Positions 27,986-37,216 of a stretch of DNA of 64,000 bases are shown here, piece after piece (positions within the stretch are counted from its first letter, which is position 1; each line of letters opens with the position of its first letter). A program made the translations under genes and the position numbers. This DNA comes from Cobetia amphilecti (GTDB lineage Bacteria > Pseudomonadota > Gammaproteobacteria > Pseudomonadales > Halomonadaceae). The stretch spans positions 1,550,001 through 1,614,000 of the forward strand of contig NZ_CP084115.1 of the NCBI RefSeq assembly GCF_020217465.1. The letters are read 5' to 3'. The notes beneath the pieces are model-generated. The model had not been told where the DNA came from and made no database searches. It worked only from the letters and a program-made list of their open reading frames with translations.

Positions 27986-29320
27986 ATGGAAAAGGTACGC
28001 GGGATTCTGGATCAGAACGCCTTCAGCATGGCGCACATCGACAAGGCAGATGCGCGAATCGGCGCACTGGTACGCAAGCGGCTGGAAACGGTAGGGCCTA
28101 CGTCCATGCTCTTCTATGAGGAGCCGCTGCACATCGTCCGGGGGGAGCGGGTCTGGTTGTTCGATGATCAAGGCAAGCGCTACCTGGATGTCTATAACAA
28201 TGTGCCGTCGATCGGCCACTGCCATCCTCGCGTGGTCCAGGCGGTCGCCGAGCAGATGGGGACCCTTAACGTGCACAACCGCTACCTGCACGAAGGTATT
28301 CATCGCTATGCAGAGCGCGTATTGGACACGCTGCCGACAGCGCTCAATCGGCTGGTCATGATGTGTACCGGGAGTGAAAGCAACGACATGGCGCTGAGGC
28401 TGGCGCGTGGCTGGACGGGCCGGCAGGGTATCATCGTCACCGAGGCGGCCTATCACGGCAACACGGCGGCCGTGACCGAGGTGTCACCGTCTTCCTACAA
28501 GCAGGGCACGCCACCGGATCATGTCCATATCCTGCCGATTTCCGAGATGTCCCAGCAATCGGACCCCGCAGCCTGGCTCACTGAGCAGGTACGGCATGGT
28601 ATTGAGCAGCTGGATGCTCGGGGCTACGGATGTGCGGCCTTGCTGGTGGACTCGATCTTTTCCAGCGATGGCATCTACGCGGACCCCGACGGTTTTCTAA
28701 AGCCCGCGGTCGAGATGCTGCAGGCACAGGGAGGGCTATTCATCGCTGATGAGGTCCAGCCCGGCTTCGGGCGCACGGGGCAGGGGATGTGGGGCTTCTC
28801 GCGCCACGGCGTGAGGCCGGATGTGGTGACCATGGGCAAACCGATGGGCAATGGCTTCCCGATGTCCGGGCTGGCGGCACGTGAGGAGTTGCTGGCGGTG
28901 CTGAACGCCGATGTGGGCTACTTCAATACCTTCGGCGGCTCACCGGTGGCCGTGGCGGCGGGCACGGCGGTGCTGGACGTGATCGCCGAGGAAGACCTGA
29001 TGGCCAATGCCACACGTCAAGGCGAGTACTTCAAGCGACAGCTCCAAGATATTCAGGCACGTTTCGAGGAGGTGAGCGATGTACGAGGCGCCGGGCTGTT
29101 CCTGGGATTGGATCTCTGTGACCCGACGCGTGACGGAGCGCCGGACGCCCAGCGCACCACGGCGTTGATCAACGACCTCAAGCGCAATGGCGTCTTGATC
29201 GGCGGGGCCGGCAAGTCCGGCAGTACCTTGAAGATTCGCCCGCCACTGTGCATCGAACGCTCGGAAGCCGACCTCTTCCTGGACAGGTTTGAGCAATCCT
29301 TGAGAACGACTTCCAGGTAA
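27986..29320 (+). CDS. Class III (omega-type) PLP aminotransferase
   Basis: 444 aa from ATG 27986, behind a GAGGA site seven bases away (GTG 27983 also possible). It is a fold-type I aminotransferase with GSESNDMALRLAR, the cofactor motif FIADEVQPGFGRTG and the PLP lysine in TMGKPMGNGFP. The early landmark GPTSMLFYEEPLHIVRG is typical of the alanine-glyoxylate/ethanolamine-phosphate lyase-like subgroup. The substrate cannot be read from sequence. It starts right beside the truncated helicase, so it is probably the first native gene after the island. Confidence 0.85.
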   Translation: MEKVRGILDQNAFSMAHIDKADARIGALVRKRLETVGPTSMLFYEEPLHIVRGERVWLFDDQGKRYLDVYNNVPSIGHCHPRVVQAVAEQMGTLNVHNRYLHEGIHRYAERVLDTLPTALNRLVMMCTGSESNDMALRLARGWTGRQGIIVTEAAYHGNTAAVTEVSPSSYKQGTPPDHVHILPISEMSQQSDPAAWLTEQVRHGIEQLDARGYGCAALLVDSIFSSDGIYADPDGFLKPAVEMLQAQGGLFIADEVQPGFGRTGQGMWGFSRHGVRPDVVTMGKPMGNGFPMSGLAAREELLAVLNADVGYFNTFGGSPVAVAAGTAVLDVIAEEDLMANATRQGEYFKRQLQDIQARFEEVSDVRGAGLFLGLDLCDPTRDGAPDAQRTTALINDLKRNGVLIGGAGKSGSTLKIRPPLCIERSEADLFLDRFEQSLRTTSR

Positions 29321-29656
29321 CCCACTCGCAATACGTCATGGATCATCGGTGAATAACTCCGCTTCGGTGCGGCAGGTTGCAATTGATAAGCAGGGTATTG
29401 CACTGGCTCGTGAGCTAATGGCTCATGATGTAATTGCTGCAGGCGTCTGGCGAGACTTTTCGATGAGGTGATATGCGCTTCTTCCTTGGCCTATTACGTG
29501 ATTCATCGGCCTGGGGGCAACGCTTGCCAAGGTGCAAGCCTTCCGCGAGCGGTTGCTGGAGGAAAGTGGCAGCGAGTCTCGTGGATCTGATGGAAGCTGC
29601 TGATGAAGACACCGGCCCGTCATGACTGACGTCTTGTTTTAAAACCATGAGCTGCA

Positions 29657-29692
29657 ACGCATCAAGGGGAGCCTCGGCTCCCCTTGATGCGT
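29657..29692. terminator. Strong hairpin downstream of TonB receptor
   Basis: A perfect 16-bp stem (29657-29672 with 29677-29692) and loop CTCG, lying between the aminotransferase and the convergent receptor gene. There is no strong T-run on either side, so it could act as a bidirectional terminator or mRNA 3' stabiliser. The remaining bases of the 29321-29717 gap show nothing I can support. Confidence 0.65.
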
Positions 29693-29717
29693 AAGCATGA
29701 GTGGATCTAGTCGAGGG

Positions 29718-31745
29718 TCAGAAGTCCATGGTCAGCCCAAGGTTCAACCGGCGGCCATCCAGCACCACGCCGTAGGTGTCATTGGTGACTTCCTTGTCAG
29801 CGATGTTGTAGAGGCCAGCCTTGACGCGAGCGCTCTCGTTCAAGGCATAGACGACACCCACATCGAAGAAGGTATAGCTCGGCGTGCCTTCGCTCATGCT
29901 GGTACGTGACAGGTAATCACTGGTTTCGCCACGGTAGTTCCCCTGTGCCCACAGGTTGAGGTCGTGAGTAGCCTGCCAGTCGAGTGCCACGTTGAGCATA
30001 TGTTCCGGGACCTTGTTCAAGGGCTCGCCCTTGAATTCACCACTTTTCTGCTCGGAGTCGGTGTAGGTGTAACTGGAACTCAGGTTCACGCTTGGCGTGA
30101 TGGCATAGTCCAGTGACAGCTCGATACCCTGCATGACAGCTTCGTCGATGTTGCGGTAGGTGCTGACGAAATAGTAATCAGTGCCGGCATAGCTGCACTC
30201 GCGGAAGGCGGGATCGGAGAAACCTTCATCAGGGCCCTGGCAGAGGCGGTCTTCGGAGATCTTGTCCTTGAACTGGGTGTAGAACAGGGTGGCGCCGGCG
30301 CTGAGCGTGCCTGACTGGTTCTGGAAGACGGTGCCCAGCTCATAATTGGTACTGGTTTCCGGATCCAGCTCCTCGTTACCGATGATGACAGCGCTGCCCC
30401 GACCGGTTAGACGACCGAAGCCCTCTGTCGCAGCGGATAGACTCGGTTGGCTGTAGCCCGTGGAGACCCCGCCCTTGAGTGTCCATTGCGGATCAAGGTG
30501 ATAATTGGCGTAGACGCGCGGCGAGAGATGTCCGCCAAACAGCTCGTCATCGTCGTAGCGCAAGCCGGTGGTGACGTTGAGGTCCTCGGTCAGACTCCAT
30601 TCCATCTCGACGAATAGCGCCGCGATCCAGCGATCGACGTTATCGACGGCCCCCGGGACATTCGAATCCAGCAAACCATTGGTCTCATCGGTCAGCTGCT
30701 CGAATTTGTACTGACCGCCGAAGGTCAGCATATGGTCGCCCCAGAAGTACGTGGTCTGGTTGTTGAGCGTGGTGACTTCTTCGCGTTTCTCATCATCGGA
30801 ATCCAGCACGTTCTCCGAGATGTCGTGCTGCAGATAGGTGTCCGTGAGGAAGCTGCCGTAACTTCCCTTGTGGCCAAGGGTATAGACATCCTTGTCGTAG
30901 CGATAACGACTGGTTTCGGAATCATCTGCGATGCTCACGCCAGCATTGTGAGTGTATTCTTTCTTGGAGGCGGTATAGCCGAGCGTGAACGCATTGTCCT
31001 CATCTGGTGTCAGCGTGAACTCGGCACCTCCTTGACGTGTGTCGCTGTCGGGCATGCTTTCAGCATTGTCGCTACCGCCCTGGTAATCGCTCTCTTCATA
31101 ACCGGTCCAGTTTCCGTGGACCTTGAGACCGAGCAGGCCTTCGATGAGCGGCCCGCTGGTATAGAAGCTCAGTTGCTGCCCGTCATTGCTGATGTCGTTG
31201 AGCGAATGGGTGTATTCCGTCGTGACAGACCCCGACCAATCATCCGCCACTTTTTTTGTGATGATGTTGATGACGCCGCCCATGGCTTGTGAGCCGTACA
31301 GCGATGACATCGGTCCGCGAATCACTTCCACTCGCTCGATCATCGAGATTGGGGGGAGGCCAATCTGCTTGCCTTCATCATTGCCATTGGTATTGACGGA
31401 GCGGCCAGCCGAGAGAGGGCGGCCATCGATCATGTAAAGCGTGTAGCTGTTGTCCATCCCTCGAATACTGATGTCCTGAGAATTCCCGCCCCCCGTGACA
31501 TAGACGCCAGGCACATTATCCATGGCATCTGTGATGTCCGTGTACGACTGCTTGTTGAGCTGCTCGCCGGTAATGACCGAGATACTGGCAGGGGCATCCG
31601 AGATCACCTGTTCGTAGCCGGAAGCTGTCACCACCACAGGTTCCAACTGGCTGGAGTCGTCAGCCTGTACGCCAGCAGGTAGGCAAGCGGCGGCGATACC
31701 GATAGCCAAGGCCGATCGAGCAAAGGGGAGTGCGGGGACTGTCAT
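29718..31745 (-). CDS. TonB-dependent siderophore receptor
   Basis: 675 aa outer-membrane receptor. The signal peptide ends near QADDSS. The TonB box-like region (EPVVVTASGYEQ) is followed by the plug domain (ISVITGEQLNKQSYTDI; GVYVTGGGNSQDISIRGMD; VEVIRGPMSSLYGSQAMGGVINI) and a 22-strand barrel ending in RRLNLGLTMDF with terminal Phe. It is closest in feel to the CirA/FepA catecholate-receptor group. It imports ferric siderophore with energy from TonB/ExbBD, encoded elsewhere. A Fur-box-like sequence lies upstream (31900-31918), and a siderophore-binding protein is divergently encoded, so iron control is likely. Confidence 0.88.
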   Translation of the reverse strand: MTVPALPFARSALAIGIAAACLPAGVQADDSSQLEPVVVTASGYEQVISDAPASISVITGEQLNKQSYTDITDAMDNVPGVYVTGGGNSQDISIRGMDNSYTLYMIDGRPLSAGRSVNTNGNDEGKQIGLPPISMIERVEVIRGPMSSLYGSQAMGGVINIITKKVADDWSGSVTTEYTHSLNDISNDGQQLSFYTSGPLIEGLLGLKVHGNWTGYEESDYQGGSDNAESMPDSDTRQGGAEFTLTPDEDNAFTLGYTASKKEYTHNAGVSIADDSETSRYRYDKDVYTLGHKGSYGSFLTDTYLQHDISENVLDSDDEKREEVTTLNNQTTYFWGDHMLTFGGQYKFEQLTDETNGLLDSNVPGAVDNVDRWIAALFVEMEWSLTEDLNVTTGLRYDDDELFGGHLSPRVYANYHLDPQWTLKGGVSTGYSQPSLSAATEGFGRLTGRGSAVIIGNEELDPETSTNYELGTVFQNQSGTLSAGATLFYTQFKDKISEDRLCQGPDEGFSDPAFRECSYAGTDYYFVSTYRNIDEAVMQGIELSLDYAITPSVNLSSSYTYTDSEQKSGEFKGEPLNKVPEHMLNVALDWQATHDLNLWAQGNYRGETSDYLSRTSMSEGTPSYTFFDVGVVYALNESARVKAGLYNIADKEVTNDTYGVVLDGRRLNLGLTMDF

Positions 31746-31899
31746 GTTCCTGGATCCTTGAGGTCGCGATTATGTCGTTATTGAGCCACGAGTTTTTTAG
31801 GGTTGTGGGCCACTGAGTGCTCTGTTGACGTCGACTTCGGGTTGGGAATACGACAGGCATCATCGCATCAGTGTCGATCTTTTTTTCGTGTTTAAGAAA

Positions 31900-31918
31900 A
31901 CAAATGATAAACATTCGT
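31900..31918. promoter_or_regulatory. Fur-box-like site for TonB receptor
   Basis: Reverse complement ACGAATGTTTATCATTTGT resembles the Fur consensus GATAATGATAATCATTATC in its ATGNTTATCATT core. It is about 155 bases upstream of the receptor start. Fur with Fe(II) would repress the gene when iron is ample. Confidence 0.5.
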
Positions 31919-32064
31919 ATTTTTTAGTTTAGGTGTGTTTCTTTGTTGACAGAGTTGCGTTCTACGCAACCCTTGGTGATGGCATGGAGTCGTTCGTAAA
32001 TTGCGGGTTATGCAACGCACAGTTGCATGATTTTGAGGAAATAGTCGTGCTAGGATCGCAAACA

Positions 32065-32085
32065 CAAATGATATTAATTATTATT
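32065..32085. promoter_or_regulatory. Fur-box-like site for binding protein
   Basis: An AT-rich run, AAATGATATTAATTATTAT, made of NATWAT-like hexamers, lies just before the ribosome site of the siderophore-binding protein. Its position over the likely promoter fits Fur repression and matches the site before the divergent receptor gene. Confidence 0.55.
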
Positions 32086-32102
32086 CAATAAAGGGAATGT
32101 CG

Positions 32103-32981
32103 ATGAACGTCACTGGGCTCACCTTGTCTGTCTCTACTCTGTTGTTGGCTGCTTTACCCTTGAGTGCACAGGCACACGAAGTCGCCGGGGGAGAGCATGG
32201 CCCTTCCGTCGTGAGTCTGGACTGGGGCGCTGCCGATACGCTGGATGAGCTGGGCTTGGCCGAGCATCTCGTCGGGGTTCCACATCAGTCTGCACCCGCC
32301 TATGTGTCGCATTTGATCAAAGATCGAGCAGATGTCGGCGGACTCAAGGAGCCTGATGTCGAGGCGATCGCGGGATTGGAGCCGGACCTGATTCTGGTCA
32401 CCGGCCGTCAGTCTGGATCGCTTGAGGCGCTCAAGGCTGTGGCGGAGACGCGTGATGTCACTCTCGAAGAAGGCAATTACTTCGAAGCATTTAGTGACAA
32501 GGTGCTGAGCCTGGCGTCCCCGTATCATGCTGAGGAAAAGGCGCACGATCATCTTGCAGCGCTTGAGTCTGCAATCGATACGGCACGGGAGGGGCTCGTT
32601 AACGATCTTCGAGTGCTGGTCGTGACTCACAATGACGGTCGCTATGCTTTGCGTAACGAGCCGGTAGTGACTGAGCTGCTGCAGATCGAACAGCCGGCGT
32701 TGCCGGATTCCGTGGAGCCGGTCAGCCGTGGTGCGCGTACTTTCTACCCGCTGACGCCAGCGAATATTGCCGAGATGGCGCCGAATGCTCTTTATGTGGT
32801 CGATCGCAGTGCTGCCATTGGCCAGACCCCGATGGATGCTGACGCGCTTGAGGCCGCGCTGGCCGATGCTGGCGGCGCGGACATTGGTGTCACCGTGCTA
32901 TCCCCGGGGCTTTGGTATCTCTCCGGCAATGGCTTGCAGAGTGTACGTGCTCAGATGAATGAAGTTCTCGAAGGGCTGTAA
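32103..32981 (+). CDS. Siderophore/heme ABC transporter substrate-binding protein
   Basis: 292 aa from ATG 32103: the AAGGGA at 32091-32096 touches ATG 32097 with no spacing but is six bases from 32103, so the second ATG is preferred. Signal peptide (TLLLAALPLSAQAHE) then a two-lobed class III periplasmic binding protein with VVSLDWGAADTLDELGL, EAIAGLEPDLILVTG and a long linking helix. This is the FatB/CeuE-like iron-siderophore type. It would hand the siderophore from the TonB receptor (divergent neighbour) to an ABC permease. No permease or ATPase gene is adjacent, which is unusual. Confidence 0.85.
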   Translation: MNVTGLTLSVSTLLLAALPLSAQAHEVAGGEHGPSVVSLDWGAADTLDELGLAEHLVGVPHQSAPAYVSHLIKDRADVGGLKEPDVEAIAGLEPDLILVTGRQSGSLEALKAVAETRDVTLEEGNYFEAFSDKVLSLASPYHAEEKAHDHLAALESAIDTAREGLVNDLRVLVVTHNDGRYALRNEPVVTELLQIEQPALPDSVEPVSRGARTFYPLTPANIAEMAPNALYVVDRSAAIGQTPMDADALEAALADAGGADIGVTVLSPGLWYLSGNGLQSVRAQMNEVLEGL

Positions 32982-33006
32982 AGGCCGGGGCACACGGTTT
33001 CTTGTC

Positions 33007-33048
33007 AGACACACGAAGGCCAGGCATCTGCCTGGCCTTCGTGTGTCT
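33007..33048. terminator. 20-bp hairpin between convergent genes
   Basis: A perfect 20-bp stem (33007-33026 with 33029-33048) with a two-base centre, between the binding-protein gene and the convergent yejK. The tight centre would open into a small loop in RNA. It probably works as a shared bidirectional terminator, although no T-run follows. Confidence 0.65.
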
Positions 33049-33087
33049 GCCGGGTGTGCATCAGGTGATGTCGTCTGATCAGAGGCT

Positions 33088-34080
33088 TCAGCGTTGCTTG
33101 AGCTGATCGCGCAGGCCCGTCGGGACCTGCTTGATGATCAGACGGTCACTCGCTTCATCGTATTCCACCGAGTCGCCCAGCAGGTGCGAATCAAAGCTGA
33201 TCGAGACGCCCGCGGCGCGCCCGGTGAAACGCTTGAACTGGTTGAGCGTCTTCTTGTCCGGCGGGATTTCCGGTGACAGCCCATAGTCGCTGTTGCGAAT
33301 GTGGTCGTAGAAGGCCTGCGGGTGCTCTTCATCGATCAGCTCAGACAACTGATCCAGCGTGATTGGCTCGCCGAGCTTGGCCTGATCAGTGGCGTAGTCG
33401 ACCAGGGTATCGGTTTTCTCGCGACTGGCCTCCTCGGCCATGTCTTCCTTCTCGACGTAGTCGCTGAAGGCCTTGAGCAGGGTGCGGGTTTCCTGACCGG
33501 CATCCCGCTGCTCCTGTGCGCCCAGCGTTTCGGCGAAGGCCTCGGCGAGCTTGGTGCGTCCGCGATCGCGCGCCCAGGACAGATAGGGGTGAGACGTCGA
33601 GCTGCCTTGCCATTGACTGATATCCAGTCGTGCGGCCAGCGACATCTGGGTCATGTTGAGCTGTCGGGCGGGGGTTACCGCGAGGGACTCGTCGATCGCG
33701 AAGCCGTCACGATGGTGCAGCAACGCCATGAACAGGTGACGCGTCTCGCCCTGTTGGTGATCCACCACCAGCAGATGACCGCCTGTCGGGAGGTTGTCAT
33801 CGATCAACGGCATGAGTCGACCGGCAAGCGTCTGGGTCAGGCTCGCGAAATCGCTATCACCTGCGAGGAAAGACGCCAGCTCGGCGGGGAAGGCGGCAGG
33901 TGCGTCTTCATTGAAACGGCCCCAGTTCTTGGCCTTGCCGTGGTAGGCATCATTGAGCCCGGACACCAGATCCTCCAGTGCATCGGATGCCGGCAGGGCA
34001 GTGGCGGCAGGCACCAGCTGGGCCGGCGTCTCGCTATTGCCCTTGTCGATACGGTGAATGATGCTGTGCAGGATCGGCAT
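33088..34080 (-). CDS. yejK: Nucleoid-associated protein YejK
   Basis: 330 aa, the usual length of the YejK/NdpA family. N-terminal ILHSIIHRIDKG is followed by HLLVVDHQQGETRHLFMALLHHRDGFAID and a C-terminal FKRFTGRAAGVSISFDSHLLG region. These abundant cytoplasmic proteins associate with the nucleoid; the exact molecular role is poorly known. Single gene. It is a conserved chromosomal marker, supporting a chromosomal location for this part of the window. Confidence 0.9.
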   Translation of the reverse strand: MPILHSIIHRIDKGNSETPAQLVPAATALPASDALEDLVSGLNDAYHGKAKNWGRFNEDAPAAFPAELASFLAGDSDFASLTQTLAGRLMPLIDDNLPTGGHLLVVDHQQGETRHLFMALLHHRDGFAIDESLAVTPARQLNMTQMSLAARLDISQWQGSSTSHPYLSWARDRGRTKLAEAFAETLGAQEQRDAGQETRTLLKAFSDYVEKEDMAEEASREKTDTLVDYATDQAKLGEPITLDQLSELIDEEHPQAFYDHIRNSDYGLSPEIPPDKKTLNQFKRFTGRAAGVSISFDSHLLGDSVEYDEASDRLIIKQVPTGLRDQLKQR

Positions 34081-34160
34081 GGAAACCTCCCTCGGCTGCG
34101 ATGAACGGGCTGGGGATGATACCTGCCACGCCCCATAGCGTCACTCCTGGCGACACCTCC

Positions 34161-35216
34161 TCACGGACAGGTCTCGCCCTGGATCAGCTGTGTCGAGAGC
34201 CGGTGTGATGACGCGGGCTCCAGCCCCAGAATCATTCGCGCGGCAAGGCGGCCTTTCTCGGTACTGTCCTGGTGGACGGTGGTCAGGCGCGGTGACCGAT
34301 ATTGTCCTTCCTCGATGCCATCGAAGCCGGTGATACGCAGATCCTCGGGAATTCGGATGCCACGTTGTTCGGCCAGGGTCACGGCGGTCAGAGCAATACG
34401 GTCTGACATGCACAGCAGGAGGTCTGGCCGCTCGCCGGCCGGCAGGTCGAGTATCTCTGCCAGCACCGGCGCGCAGACCTCATAGGTGTTTTCCTCGATG
34501 TTCCACATCGCGACGTCTTCCAAAGCCACCTCTCGCTCAGTCAGGGCGCGATGAAAACCTGCCAGACGTGAGCGGGTGATTGTCTGACCCGTCGGAATCA
34601 GCGCGTGGGCATCGGTGATGGGGCCATTGCAGGGCGTGTCGGTCAGGCGCAGGTTGACGATGCCGATACGACTGGCGGGTGTCTGCAAGGCATGTTGCGC
34701 GATGGCGTAGCAGGCGGGCTCATCATCCACATGGATGGCGGGGTGATCGCCCAGATCGAAGTCGACGGCCACGATAGGCTTGTGACCCGCACTCTGGAGT
34801 TCTTCCACCAGCGCCATGCTGGCCATCAGCCCGTAGACGATGAAGCCATCGGCGATGCTGGAAGACCCGGGCACCTGGGAGGCATTCTGGCGGCCTGAAA
34901 GCAGCAGTAGGGTATGGCCGTGAGCATCCAGCACTTCCGCGATGCCCGACAGCAGTTCGCTGGCGACGGCGTCCTTGAGGCTGTAGGTCAGCGTCTCCGC
35001 GAGTACCACGGCGATGATCCGTGAGCGCCCCGTGCGCAGACTGCGCGCCTTGGCGTCCGGGCCACGGTAGCCAAGGCGTCTGGCCTCCTCGAGCACCCGC
35101 TCGCGCAATGCTGGCGAGAGCTGGTCGGGGCGGTTGAAGGCGTTGGAGACGCTGGCGGTGGAGACGCCGAGTTGTGCGGCTAGCTCCTTGAGAGTGATGC
35201 GGCGAGGCGATGACAC
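34161..35216 (-). CDS. LacI-family regulator of the alpha-glucoside cluster
   Basis: 351 aa beginning with GTG at 35216. The HTH (LKELAAQLGVSTASVSNAFNRPDQLSPALRERVLEEARRLGY in outline, residues about 8-50) is followed by a periplasmic-binding-protein-like sensor domain. An operator-like palindrome, CTTGAACGATTAAG, lies 28 bases upstream of its own start, and two related palindromes stand before the agl operon and the porin, so autoregulation and control of the whole cluster are inferred. The inducer is probably an alpha-glucoside such as sucrose, maltose, trehalose or glucosylglycerol. AglR of rhizobia is the functional analogue. Confidence 0.85.
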   Translation of the reverse strand: MSSPRRITLKELAAQLGVSTASVSNAFNRPDQLSPALRERVLEEARRLGYRGPDAKARSLRTGRSRIIAVVLAETLTYSLKDAVASELLSGIAEVLDAHGHTLLLLSGRQNASQVPGSSSIADGFIVYGLMASMALVEELQSAGHKPIVAVDFDLGDHPAIHVDDEPACYAIAQHALQTPASRIGIVNLRLTDTPCNGPITDAHALIPTGQTITRSRLAGFHRALTEREVALEDVAMWNIEENTYEVCAPVLAEILDLPAGERPDLLLCMSDRIALTAVTLAEQRGIRIPEDLRITGFDGIEEGQYRSPRLTTVHQDSTEKGRLAARMILGLEPASSHRLSTQLIQGETCP

Positions 35217-35243
35217 AGGCGTCGGGTTCCTGAAGATGAAAAG

Positions 35244-35257
35244 CTTGAACGATTAAG
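35244..35257. promoter_or_regulatory. LacI-type operator before the regulator gene
   Basis: CTTGAACGATTAAG, the third variant of a 14-bp palindrome also found at 48137-48150 and 48315-48328. It sits just upstream of the lacI-type gene, in the gap after the last alpha-glucosidase gene. Confidence 0.75.
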
Positions 35258-35361
35258 TGCAGAGATAGCATATCGCCACGTACCAGAAATGCCCAGAAAG
35301 TGAGGGAGTTGGCCGAACGAGCGGTCAACTGCGCACAAGGTGTCCAGCCGGGCAACGCTTG

Positions 35362-37080
35362 CTAGCGGTCCTGCACATGCGGGGTATCGGTTGGCACGAC
35401 CAGCCAGACAGCCATCCCCGGCAACAGCCTCAATTGGCCTGCTTCAAGCGAGGGCGTTGCCATGCCGGGCAACGAGACGATCTCTATCGGGACATGACGC
35501 TGGCCAAGAGGCGTTCGGAAGCCCAGCAGGGTCGGCAGATCGAGCATGACGGGGGCGTTGTCGTGTTCCGGGTCGTGACTTGTTTCGTGTGCCAGATTGG
35601 CCAGGCACACCATCTGCTGGTAAGGGGTGTGACGTATCACACCAAAGATACCCTTCGGCAATTCGGACGGGGAGATGAGCATCTGTTGCCCCGTCTTCAG
35701 CGTCGCATTCTTGCGACGCAGTTCCAGCAGCTTGCGAACGCGATTCAGCAGGCTCTCGGACGCCTCTTGTTGCAGCGAGACCGCCTGTGACTGATGAGGG
35801 GCATGGACGGGAAGCCAGGGCGACAGGGAGTCAGCGCAGAAACCACCATTGCGTTGAGGCTCCCACACCATGGGCGTGCGACAGCCATCGCGTCCCTTGA
35901 CCTCGGGCCATAGCGCGATTCCGAAGGGGTCCTGCAGCTCGGCGTAGCTCAGCTCCGCTTCCTCGAATCCAAGCTCTTCGCCCTGATAGAGGCAGAGGCT
36001 GCCCCGCAATGAGCAGAGTACCGTCAGAGCCAGCAAGGCGCGTGCGCTCCCCCAGCGGCTGGCACTGCGCGGAACATCATGATTGGACAATGCCCAGCAC
36101 GGCCAGGCGTCTTCGCCATGCTCGGCAAAGCGTGCCAGAACGGCGTGCAAGTCCACGGCATCGCCCGTGCTGTTGAGCAGGTCGAAGGTGTAGGCCATAT
36201 GCAGGCGGTGCTGGCCCGCGGTGTAGGCTGCCATGGCGGGAAGCGGGTCGCTGCCTCCGACCTCGCCGACGCTGGTGGCGCCGGGGTATTCCTCCAGCAG
36301 GGCACGAATCTCTTCCAGATAGTCGAGATTCTCTGGCTGATCCGCATTGTGTTTCAGCAGTTGATAGCTGCGGGGATGCCCACGGCTACGGTAGTCGTCC
36401 GAGGACGGCGGATTGTCCGTCAGCGCCTGGTCATGGAAATAGAAGTTGGCGGTGTCGAAGCGGAACCCGTCGACGCCCAGCTCCAGCCAGAAGCGCAGAT
36501 TGTCGAGCTGTGCCTGACGCACCTCCGGATGATGAAAGTTCAGGTCCGGCTGGCTGGCGAGAAAGTTGTGCAGATAATACTGGCAGCGCCGTGAATCGAA
36601 GGTCCAGGCCGGGCCACCGAAGGCGGCTAACCAGTTGTTGGGCGCACCGCCGTCCGGGCGCGGGTCCGCCCAGACATACCAGTCAGCCTTGGCATTGTCC
36701 CAGGATTGGCGACTTTCCCGGAACCACGCATGCTGATCGGAGCTGTGTGACAGCACCTGATCAATGATGACGCCCAGCCCGAGCTCATGTGCGCGGGCGA
36801 CGAGCCGCGAGAAGTCCTCCAGAGTGCCGAACAGGGGATCGATGTCACGGTAGTCCGAGACGTCATAGCCGAAGTCCTGCATGGGCGAGGTGAAGATGGG
36901 GGAGACCCAGATGGCGTCCACCCCCAGGGTCGCGAGGTAGTCCAGACGTTGGATGATGCCGGCAATATCGCCGACACCATCGCCATTGGCGTCCATGAAG
37001 CTGCGCGGATAGATCTGATAGAGCGTTGCGCCGCGCCACCAGTCGTGTGCGGCATGGCGATGGAGTTGGGTAGATGTCAT
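35362..37080 (-). CDS. GH13 alpha-glucosidase (fourth copy)
   Basis: 572 aa cytoplasmic glycoside hydrolase of family 13, hydrolysing terminal alpha-glucosidic bonds. It has the (beta/alpha)8 barrel with conserved regions DQVLSHSSDQH, nucleophile in GFRFDTANFYF, acid/base Glu in TSVGEVGGSD, and the third acidic residue in ALSNHDVPRS, then a C-terminal beta domain. No signal peptide. The start at 37080 has AAGGA. It is last in the run of four paralogues and follows the second binding protein; the GGSD after the acid/base Glu differs from its sisters (AGND, GDDD, GDDK), which may mean a different substrate preference. Confidence 0.9.
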   Translation of the reverse strand: MTSTQLHRHAAHDWWRGATLYQIYPRSFMDANGDGVGDIAGIIQRLDYLATLGVDAIWVSPIFTSPMQDFGYDVSDYRDIDPLFGTLEDFSRLVARAHELGLGVIIDQVLSHSSDQHAWFRESRQSWDNAKADWYVWADPRPDGGAPNNWLAAFGGPAWTFDSRRCQYYLHNFLASQPDLNFHHPEVRQAQLDNLRFWLELGVDGFRFDTANFYFHDQALTDNPPSSDDYRSRGHPRSYQLLKHNADQPENLDYLEEIRALLEEYPGATSVGEVGGSDPLPAMAAYTAGQHRLHMAYTFDLLNSTGDAVDLHAVLARFAEHGEDAWPCWALSNHDVPRSASRWGSARALLALTVLCSLRGSLCLYQGEELGFEEAELSYAELQDPFGIALWPEVKGRDGCRTPMVWEPQRNGGFCADSLSPWLPVHAPHQSQAVSLQQEASESLLNRVRKLLELRRKNATLKTGQQMLISPSELPKGIFGVIRHTPYQQMVCLANLAHETSHDPEHDNAPVMLDLPTLLGFRTPLGQRHVPIEIVSLPGMATPSLEAGQLRLLPGMAVWLVVPTDTPHVQDR

Positions 37081-37216
37081 TGCACGATCCTTGTTGTCGA
37101 GGCGGCAGGGGTCACGGGCATGCTAGAGCGCCGGAAAGGCCCCGCGTCTCTGCGCGAGACCTTCCGGGCGTCATCAGTCTGCAGGCGCAAGGCCTGGCGG
37201 GGTGAGGCCGTTGGCG

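Noticed and set aside
27815-28456. 213-codon minus-strand frame overlapping the aminotransferase start
   Set aside because: It is antisense to the conserved aminotransferase N-terminus and only overlaps the helicase remnant in another frame.
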